Assembly: GCA_018712425.1 (NCBI GenBank)
Contig: DVHA01000276.1
Location: 1 to 13,122, forward strand
Reading direction: 5' to 3'
DNA: 13,122 nt
Source of the DNA: Candidatus Faecivivens stercoravium
GTDB lineage: Bacteria; Bacillota; Clostridia; Oscillospirales; Ruminococcaceae
The translations under genes were made by a program, and so were the position numbers. The notes beneath the pieces are model-generated. The model was not told the origin of the DNA and ran no database searches. It saw only the letters and a list, made by a program, of their open reading frames with translations. Positions 6,176 through 11,293 of the stretch are shown here, one piece after another (positions within the stretch are counted from its first letter, which is position 1; each line of letters starts with the position of its first letter).

Positions 6176-7612
6176 TCACAGGTGGAGTTCCGGCTCGTAG
6201 GCCTTGTCATCGTCCTTTGCGGGCGTCTCGGCGCCCGGCGCCGGGGTTTTTGCCGTTTTCGGGGGATCTTTATCGTCCATACCGGGGAAATCGTCCATCA
6301 GCCCCTCCTGGGCCATCATCGACTGGAGGACCGAAATGTCGGCCGAGAGGTCCATATACTCGTTTTCCATCAGGTCGTCCAGCAGGTTGTGGAAGGCGAG
6401 GTCGATGTTGCCGAGGGCCGAGAGGATCTCCTGCATCGTCTTCTGTTCGCTCTCGACGCCGGTGTTCTGGCGGTCGAGCTTATAGTAGGCCTCGCAGAGT
6501 TTCAGGGTAGTCGGAAGGTAGTAGGAGATAAACTTGCGGATGGCGGGGAGCTTGTCGGGATGGTCGGCGACGTAGGCGAAAATCTGCTGGCAGACGGTTT
6601 CGAGGGAGTCGAGCTTGTCGCTGATCTCCTCCTCGGGGAGGTCGTTGTTGATCTCCCGGATCCGGCGGATGTATTCGCTCCCCTCTCTGACCATATTGGC
6701 AAGGGCGGCCTTCTGGGGGTCTTCGGCCGCCTCCCGGGCCTTTTTCTCCTCTTCCGCCTTTTCCTCCTGGCTTTCGAGGTAGCGGGCGTAGGTCTCGTCG
6801 GTCAGCATCAGGCAGGTCTTGGTGTCATCCAGATGCCCCTGCGGGAGGAGCTGAAGGTCGAGCATCTTCTCGATCACCCGCAGCACCTTTTTCTCCTCCA
6901 GGCGGAGCCGGTCGGCGATTTCGCTGAGCTTGCAGAAATCCCGGCCCTTTAAATATTTCCAGACCTTCCGCATCCGGTTTTTGCCGGCCAGTTTGACCAC
7001 GCCGGCAATGCCGATAGCGCCGGTGACGGCGGTAAAAGCGGTGAAGAAGATCAGCATGGCGATAAAGCTGTCAATCGCGTAGACGTTGCCGACCATCATC
7101 TGCAGCCCAAGCCCCAGCAGGGTCACAGCCCCGCAGAAGGCGCCGAAAAGGCCGAACCCCGCCGCTGCCATTGCGCCGCCCCGCTTCCAGCGGGGTTCGC
7201 GGCCCACAACCTTGCCGCGGTAGGGGCCTTCGGCCTGGGCATTCCCGGTCCGGGGCGTCCAGCTGTAGCTCTGGGGCCGGCCGTTCTGCCAGTTCCAGAC
7301 GCGGCCGTAGCTCTGGGGCCGCCCCGGAGTCTTCCAGGCCCCCCGGGCGCTGCCGGGAGGCGGGGGCGGAGGCGCCTGGTCCTGCCGGTATCCGCCGGGA
7401 GGGGGCTGGCGGCGCTGGCTGTAAGGGCCGCTCCGCTGCCCGGGGTTCCGGGGCGGGCGGGAGCCGGAAAAACTGTCGAAAATATCCTCCCCGGCGCGGG
7501 AAAGGGAGTCTTTGATCTCGGAGCCGAGGTTTTTAAGCTCCTGGGAATCGAGGACATCCCGCACCGTCTTATCAACGCTCCAGAGGAGGTCGTTTAAATC
7601 TTTGTGAGCCAA
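6176..7612 (-). CDS. xpaC: XpaC family protein (5-bromo-4-chloroindolyl phosphate hydrolysis family)
   Basis: A membrane protein of the XpaC family, named for an X-phosphate hydrolysis phenotype in B. subtilis; the real function is unknown. It usually sits beside telA, as here. The N-terminal ~50 residues are helical. They are followed by a disordered stretch (about 50-140) rich in Pro, Gly, Arg, Gln and Tyr, including a six-proline run and two copies of GRPQSY. Next come two hydrophobic segments (about 147-171 and 180-206), then a compact helical domain (about 219-280) and a charged, coiled-coil-prone C-terminal half. The start is uncertain. TTG at 7612 is preferred because GAGGAAG lies upstream of it (478 aa). 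GTG at 7630 would add six residues but has no ribosome binding site. Extended disorder between the N-terminus and membrane segments is unusual for the family as I know it. Confidence 0.85.
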   Translation of the reverse strand: MAHKDLNDLLWSVDKTVRDVLDSQELKNLGSEIKDSLSRAGEDIFDSFSGSRPPRNPGQRSGPYSQRRQPPPGGYRQDQAPPPPPPGSARGAWKTPGRPQSYGRVWNWQNGRPQSYSWTPRTGNAQAEGPYRGKVVGREPRWKRGGAMAAAGFGLFGAFCGAVTLLGLGLQMMVGNVYAIDSFIAMLIFFTAFTAVTGAIGIAGVVKLAGKNRMRKVWKYLKGRDFCKLSEIADRLRLEEKKVLRVIEKMLDLQLLPQGHLDDTKTCLMLTDETYARYLESQEEKAEEEKKAREAAEDPQKAALANMVREGSEYIRRIREINNDLPEEEISDKLDSLETVCQQIFAYVADHPDKLPAIRKFISYYLPTTLKLCEAYYKLDRQNTGVESEQKTMQEILSALGNIDLAFHNLLDDLMENEYMDLSADISVLQSMMAQEGLMDDFPGMDDKDPPKTAKTPAPGAETPAKDDDKAYEPELHL

Positions 7613-7701
7613 ATTACAGCACTTCCTCACACAAATCAGATGATTTTGGTTTGCTGAAAAGTCCGTCCCATCCCTGTGGAAAGCGGGCGGATATCGTATT
7701 C

Positions 7702-7730
7702 ATTATATCGCCTTTACAAAATTTCCGCAA
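7702..7730 (-). promoter_or_regulatory. Predicted promoter of xpaC-telA
   Basis: On the minus strand a perfect -10 TATAAT (7707-7702) lies 17 bp from a weak -35 TTGCGG (7730-7725), with AT-rich sequence further upstream. The transcript would begin about 80 nt before the xpaC start. Confidence 0.6.
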
Positions 7731-7806
7731 GGGTTCTGCCTCTATGTAGGAAAAATTAATCTTTTTTTAAATTTTACCGGGCGGATTCCGCCTTTTCGGC
7801 AAACGG

Positions 7807-7835
7807 AAAGGCAGCCGGGGAAACCGGCTGCCTTT
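7807..7835 (-). terminator. Probable terminator after the small membrane protein genes
   Basis: A perfect 12-bp stem (arms 7807-7818 and 7824-7835) has a 5-nt loop GGAAA on the plus strand. It lies downstream of the 31-codon gene and upstream of the xpaC promoter. The T-tract is short and interrupted in both directions, so it may act weakly or bidirectionally. Another short inverted repeat (GGCGG-ATT-CCGCC) lies just beyond it at 7780-7792. Confidence 0.6.
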
Positions 7836-7883
7836 CGGGGAATCCATGTTCACCTTTGCCGCGCCCCGCCTGCGGAAAGGGGG

Positions 7884-7979
7884 TTATTTTTCCTTTTTGC
7901 CCAGGAACGCGCAGGCGAAAGCGGCAAACAGGCCGATTATGATCCAGGGGAATGCCGCCCCGAGAAAATCACGCAGCAT
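7884..7979 (-). CDS. 31-residue single-pass membrane protein
   Basis: A small gene starting at ATG 7979 and ending at TAA 7886-7884. A near-perfect ribosome binding site, AAAGGAGG, lies 8 nt before the ATG, far better than expected by chance. The product begins MLRDFLGAAFPWIIIGLFAA, continues as one hydrophobic helix (about residues 8-26) and ends in the basic/acidic tail GKKEK, so it should be a single-pass inner-membrane peptide with a short C-terminal cytoplasmic or external tail. It lies 45 bp downstream of the 116-residue membrane protein gene and is probably co-transcribed with it. I do not recognise a named family. It could be a small subunit or regulator of its partner. Confidence 0.7.
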   Translation of the reverse strand: MLRDFLGAAFPWIIIGLFAAFACAFLGKKEK

Positions 7980-8024
7980 ATGCTGGCCCTCCTTTCTGGA
8001 AGGGAAATCTTCCATTATAGCCGG

Positions 8025-8375
8025 TTATTCCTTATGCTTCAGGATCTGGATCCCTACTATTTCTACAGCGGCCGTGATGTTGAAGATCAGCTGTACGGCG
8101 TTTACAGCCAGATACGCGTCCAGGACGGGGGCCTGCCCATTCGCCGGCTCCAGCATGGCAATATACTGCATATAGTGGCTGAACAGGGTGGCCAAAACGG
8201 CAAAACAGATCAGCGCCGCAATGCTCGCTTTCCCTATAATCTTCCTGCCGCGTTCGTCCCGGCTGTTTTTCCCAAAGAACTGGAATAAAAGGACAATGAA
8301 CAGCAGCGCGCCCATCACCATATTCACAAACGTGAGCTGCCGGCTGGACAGCAGGGAATAGAATAAGTTTTCCAT
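8025..8375 (-). CDS. Hypothetical 116-residue membrane protein
   Basis: Not recognised as a named family. The protein has three clear hydrophobic segments: about 17-34 (FVNMVMGALLFIVLLFQF), 50-65 (ASIAALICFAVLATLF) and 88-110 (LAVNAVQLIFNITAAVEIVG). A basic loop containing NSRDERGRKIIGK (about 37-49) lies between the first two, suggesting that loop is cytoplasmic. There is no signal peptide with a cleavage site and no catalytic motif. The ATG at 8375 has AAAGG 8 nt upstream. It is followed at 45 bp by a 31-codon membrane protein gene. Its translation looks real: good ribosome binding site and a coherent membrane topology. Confidence 0.75.
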   Translation of the reverse strand: MENLFYSLLSSRQLTFVNMVMGALLFIVLLFQFFGKNSRDERGRKIIGKASIAALICFAVLATLFSHYMQYIAMLEPANGQAPVLDAYLAVNAVQLIFNITAAVEIVGIQILKHKE

Positions 8376-8467
8376 CTTCTATGCCTTTCGGAACAAAAAA
8401 CGGGCCAGGGCAGATGGGCAGCCGCGGGAAGTGCCTGCGCCCTGATGGTATGTTTTTTGATATCCCT

Positions 8468-8500
8468 ACGCCCGCTGTACGATGCCGGTACAGCGGGCGT
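8468..8500. terminator. Perfect 13-bp hairpin downstream of the GH30 gene
   Basis: Arms ACGCCCGCTGTAC (8468-8480) and GTACAGCGGGCGT (8488-8500) form a perfect stem with a 7-nt loop, 14 bp after the GH30 stop codon. There is no T-run after it on the minus strand, so it is a transcript-end stabiliser or an imperfect terminator rather than a canonical one. Confidence 0.55.
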
Positions 8501-8514
8501 AAGGGGCCAGGTGG

Positions 8515-9945
8515 TTATTCGGTGATGATCGCGGTTGCAATCGAGTTCGGTTCCGCTTTCAGCTGGACAAGCTGCCCCTGGATGCGGAGGTTATAGGGGA
8601 TCTCCTCACCGGTCCGGTTGAGGACGACGAGGGCGATCGAGCCGTCGGGGTTGCGGGCGGCGGTAACTTCCAGCTTATCGGAGTAGGAAGAGCTGCCGAT
8701 GTGGGTGGCGCCCGGCTGGATGTACTTGGAGAAGTGGCCGATGTAGTAATAGGAAACCTTCTTCTCAAAGCTCCCCTTGCCGTCGAGCATAACCGGCGCG
8801 CCGCAGTAGTTGCCGACGTGGTTGGGGCCGCCGATCTCGTCGAGGTACATGTTCCAGTCGATAAACTTGTTCATGCCGGCGTTTAAATTGCCGATCATGT
8901 CGTGGGCATACCGCTGGCCGAAGGTGACTTCGCTCTGGCCGCCCATGACCGAGTATTCGACGCAGCCTTCCGAGAACATCAGGTCCTTTTCCGGGAACGC
9001 CTCGTGGGTCATCCGGACGGCGTCAAAGTGGTCGCCGGTGTACCAGTGGAAGGCGATGCCTTCGACCATCGGGCGGGTCTTTTCATCCAGCGTCCCGCAG
9101 GCGCGCTCGAAGATCCGCTCCTTGTTGTGGTCCCAGATGTAGATGCCGACCTTGCCGATGAGCCCTGCCTTCAGCATTTCCGGATAGAGGTGGTCCCGCA
9201 GGAAGACCTTTTCCTCTTCGGCGGTCCACTGGCAGGAGTCCCACGGGGTGACGGCCATCGCCTCGTTCTGGATCGAGACCCATTTGACCGGGATCCCTTC
9301 ATCCAGGTAGGCCTGGATGTACTTCACCATGTAGCGGGCCCAGCTGGGGTAGAATTCCGGCTTTAAGTGGCCGCCCCAGCAGCGGCTGCCCTCGTCCGAA
9401 TCCCCTTTGGGGGCGTTTTTGCGGATCATTTCGGGGGCATTGGCGCCGATGACGACTTTGGCCGGCGCGGTCTTCCAGGCCGCGGGGGGCGACCAGGGCG
9501 AGAGCAGGACCGAGATCGGCTTGTCGCAAGCCGCCATCGCGTCCTTAATCGCCGGGATGATATACTGCCGGTCGCGGTTGATGGTGAAGGTGGTGAACTC
9601 GGGGTCGGATACGACGTCCTCGACCGCCTGGTACATCCCGACCGAGAAGTCGCAGCTGTCGATATGGGTGCGGATGATGGTTGAACCGATGCCGTCTTTG
9701 CCGAAATAGGCGTCGATCGCCGCCTTGCGGTCCTCATCCGACAGTTTCGAGAGGGCGTAGCCCGCCGCTTCGGTCATCGCGCCGCCGAAGCCTTCCACCT
9801 TCTGGTACATCACCTGGGGATAGACGTTGACGACCTGCATTTCGACCGCCCGGGGCTGTTTGGACTCGTCGGTCATAACCGGTTCCGACACCGTCTCCTT
9901 GATCGTTTCGTTTTCCCAGAGGGTGGTATAGAGTTTCATCTTCAT
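8515..9945 (-). CDS. Glycoside hydrolase family 30 (glucosylceramidase-like), cytoplasmic
   Basis: A 476-residue retaining beta-glycosidase of family GH30, a (beta/alpha)8 barrel with a beta-sandwich partly built from both chain ends. An N-terminal strand leads into EGFGGAMTEAAGYAL (51-65), the family's signature start of the barrel. LLSPWSPPAAWKT (147-159) follows, then SIQNEA with the acid/base E228, and MFSEGC with the nucleophile E326. The C-terminal portion from about 415 is the beta-domain (VALVVLNRTGEE-like). No signal peptide is present, so it should act inside the cell on imported oligosaccharides or glycosides; the substrate (beta-glucosides, beta-xylosides or others) cannot be read from sequence. 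The ATG at 9945 has AGGAG 10 nt upstream. No sugar transporter or regulator adjoins it. Repeat copy C occupies its upstream region. Confidence 0.93.
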   Translation of the reverse strand: MKMKLYTTLWENETIKETVSEPVMTDESKQPRAVEMQVVNVYPQVMYQKVEGFGGAMTEAAGYALSKLSDEDRKAAIDAYFGKDGIGSTIIRTHIDSCDFSVGMYQAVEDVVSDPEFTTFTINRDRQYIIPAIKDAMAACDKPISVLLSPWSPPAAWKTAPAKVVIGANAPEMIRKNAPKGDSDEGSRCWGGHLKPEFYPSWARYMVKYIQAYLDEGIPVKWVSIQNEAMAVTPWDSCQWTAEEEKVFLRDHLYPEMLKAGLIGKVGIYIWDHNKERIFERACGTLDEKTRPMVEGIAFHWYTGDHFDAVRMTHEAFPEKDLMFSEGCVEYSVMGGQSEVTFGQRYAHDMIGNLNAGMNKFIDWNMYLDEIGGPNHVGNYCGAPVMLDGKGSFEKKVSYYYIGHFSKYIQPGATHIGSSSYSDKLEVTAARNPDGSIALVVLNRTGEEIPYNLRIQGQLVQLKAEPNSIATAIITE

Positions 9946-9996
9946 GGGGAATCATCTCCTTATTTTTTGCATCTATTGAAAAGGGTGTCTTCTTCC

Positions 9997-10239
9997 GGTT
10001 TGTCAAAAAGCTTTTTCAGGATTATGTTTTGGTGCTGCGCACACTTCGTTACGGGTGGGGAAGCTGTGGCCAGCTTCGGAAGTACGGAAGATGAGCGTCT
10101 GCCAAGGAGCTTTGCTCCTTGGGTTCTCGCCAGCCCTTTAAAAAGGGCTGGATCCTAAACTTTTGATCTTCGCCCGTTTCTTCGTGATTTTAACGCCAGC
10201 GCCGGTTTTTACGTTTCTGCAAAAGCTATCCGGCAATCC
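9997..10239 (-). repeat. Structured dispersed repeat, copy C, between the acetyltransferase and GH30 genes
   Basis: Same family as copies A, B and D and inverted relative to A and D. On the complement it reads from the AAACGTAAAAACCGGCGC block (about 10214-10197), through the stem at 10130-10151 and the 9-bp stem at 10102-10122 (loop AAA instead of AGA), then a GAAGCTG-GCCA-CAGCTTC hairpin, to a GTGCGCAGCACC block and a terminal TTTTTGACAAACC. Its stems match those of copy D exactly, so C and D are the closest pair. The left edge contains TTGACA pointing toward the GH30 gene, but no good -10 follows. The right end is degenerate, so that boundary is approximate. Confidence 0.8.
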
Positions 10240-10246
10240 GAAAGGT

Positions 10247-10750
10247 TTATTCTCCCTCTTCCGCCAGTTTCTGTAACGCCTCGCCTTCCAGCCGGTAGAT
10301 GGTCCATTCGTCCATCGGTTTGGCGCCGAGGCTCTTATAAAAGTTGATCGACGGGGTGTTCCAGTCGAGGCAGCACCATTCAAACCGCCCGCAGCCCTCC
10401 GCCGCCGCCATCTTCCCGAGCGTCAGGATCAGCGTCTTGCCGATCCCCTTCCCCCGCATCTCGGGGTAGACGAACAGGTCTTCGAGGTAAAGCCCCTTGC
10501 GGGCCTTCCAGGTGGAGTAGTTGTAGAAATAAAGGGCCATCCCGGCGACCTCTCCGCCGTATTCGGCCATCAGCACCTGCGCCTCGCCCCGGTCGAAGAC
10601 CGAGCTTTCAATCAGCTCGTCGGTCGCGAAGCACTGTTCCGGCGCCTTTTCGTAGAGGGCGAGGGCCTGGATCAGCTTGGTGATGGCGGGTACGTCGGAC
10701 TTTTCGGCCCGGCGGATGACGAGCGGGCCTTTTTGCAGCAGAATTTGCAT
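10247..10750 (-). CDS. GNAT N-acetyltransferase, SSAT (diamine/polyamine acetyltransferase)-like
   Basis: A 167-residue GCN5-related N-acetyltransferase that uses acetyl-CoA to acetylate a primary amine. The closest resemblance is to spermidine/spermine N1-acetyltransferase: LIQALALYEKAPEQ in the N-terminal helices, GMALYFYNYSTWKARKGLYL in the central sheet, then YLEDLFVYPEMRGKGIGK, where the acetyl-CoA pyrophosphate loop is RGKGIG (about 99-104), and finally DWNTPSINFYKSLGA, shared almost word for word with the SSAT family. The substrate is inferred, not shown; a polyamine, thialysine or another small amine is possible. The ATG at 10750 has AAGGAG 9 nt upstream. The gene stands alone, bracketed by inverted repeat copies C and D. 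Confidence 0.88.
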   Translation of the reverse strand: MQILLQKGPLVIRRAEKSDVPAITKLIQALALYEKAPEQCFATDELIESSVFDRGEAQVLMAEYGGEVAGMALYFYNYSTWKARKGLYLEDLFVYPEMRGKGIGKTLILTLGKMAAAEGCGRFEWCCLDWNTPSINFYKSLGAKPMDEWTIYRLEGEALQKLAEEGE

Positions 10751-10784
10751 TGGATTAAACTCCTTCTAAGATCTTTCTACCCCT

Positions 10785-10813
10785 ATGATACCTTTTTTTG
10801 ACGGAAAAGTAAA
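10785..10813 (-). promoter_or_regulatory. Predicted promoter of the acetyltransferase gene
   Basis: Minus-strand -10 TATCAT (10790-10785) is 17 bp from a moderate -35 TTTACT (10813-10808), placing the start of transcription about 30 nt before the gene. It lies just outside repeat copy D. Confidence 0.45.
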
Positions 10814-10848
10814 GAGCGAAAATTGAAATTTTGGGACAATTTCACCTT

Positions 10849-11080
10849 TTGAAAAAGCGCTGTGCGCAAATTCGAAAACCGGCGCTGGCGTTAAAGTTAC
10901 GAAGAAACGGGGGAAGATCAGAAGTTTAGGGTCCAGCCCTTTTTAAAGGGCTGGCGAGAATCCAAGGAGCAGAGCTCCTTGGCAGGCGCCCACTTTCCGT
11001 ACTTCCGAAGCTGACCACAGCTTTGCCACTGATAACGAAGCGTGCGCAGCACACAAAAAATAATCAAAAAAGATTTGCCG
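10849..11080 (+). repeat. Structured dispersed repeat, copy D, between the divergent acetyltransferase and aroB-aroA promoters
   Basis: Fourth copy, in the same orientation as A. It has the CCGGCGCTGGCG block (10879-10890), a perfect 10-bp stem at 10933-10954, a 9-bp stem with loop AGA at 10962-10982, the TACTTCCGAAGCTGACCACA block shared exactly with A, the GTGC-GCA-GCAC hairpin and the A-rich right end. Compared with A, five base pairs in the two main stems are changed, all on both arms. The right-hand terminal repeat is decayed (AAAAAAGATTTGCCG), so that edge is approximate. No gene is seen in the 449-bp gap other than this element and promoters. Confidence 0.83.
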
Positions 11081-11116
11081 CTAACTTCGCCTTTTCGCGG
11101 TCATGTAATTTCCACC

Positions 11117-11144
11117 TTGACAAACAGGGGAAACGTGCTATACT
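11117..11144 (+). promoter_or_regulatory. Strong predicted sigma70 promoter of aroB-aroA
   Basis: A perfect -35 TTGACA (11117-11122) and near-perfect -10 TATACT (11139-11144) are separated by 16 bp. Transcription should start near 11151, giving a leader of about 143 nt ahead of the fused gene. Confidence 0.8.
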
Positions 11145-11150
11145 TTAAAG

Positions 11151-11270
11151 TACAAAAATAACGCCACAAGGCGCTGTTTTTTCGGACGAATCATCACGGA
11201 TGCACCCGACGGTGCAGGGGAAGGACAGAAACGGTACGCCTGCGGGGAAGGAACCTGCGGGCGTTTTTTC
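11151..11270 (+). promoter_or_regulatory. Structured leader of aroB-aroA with mutually exclusive hairpins (candidate attenuator or riboswitch)
   Basis: The leader contains a small hairpin near the 5' end (CGCC-ACAA-GGCG, 11162-11173) followed by six T, and a stem TGCACC/GGTGCA (11201-11216, tetraloop CGAC). A possible antiterminator pairs GCAGG (11214-11218) with CCTGC (11239-11243). The latter bases are also the 5' arm of the terminator at 11236-11264, so forming one helix excludes another. This is the usual layout of a transcription-control leader. I see none of the conserved cores I know (T-box, SAM, TPP, FMN, lysine, glycine, ZTP, fluoride), so the signal is unknown. Confidence 0.5.
11236..11269 (+). 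terminator. Intrinsic terminator inside the aroB-aroA leader
   Basis: Arms 11236-11246 and 11254-11264 form an 11-bp stem with two G-U pairs and a 7-nt loop, followed by an unbroken run of six T (11264-11269). It ends 24 bp before the start codon and downstream of the promoter, so it must be bypassed for the gene to be expressed. Confidence 0.7.
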
Positions 11271-11293
11271 ATACCATGGAAAGGAATATCGCG

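Noticed and set aside
5728..6210. Several open frames of 80-160 codons on both strands in the xpaC-telA gap.
   Set aside because: They lie in repeat copy B, their sequence follows palindromes, and none has a ribosome binding site or a recognisable protein pattern.
9997..10011. Outward promoter from repeat copy C driving GH30 (TTGACA at the element end).
   Set aside because: No -10 hexamer occurs at 16-18 bp, and the other copies read TCGACA or TCGATA at this place, so it is probably coincidence.
2792..11080. CRISPR array or REP/ERIC-type short palindromes as an explanation of the repeats.
   Set aside because: Copies are 230-430 bp, far apart, in both orientations and without spacers. They are longer and more elaborate than REP units, and do not carry the ERIC core.
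11151..11293. T-box leader upstream of aroB-aroA.
   Set aside because: The leader is too short for Stem I plus antiterminator, and the conserved TGGNACCGCG core is absent.
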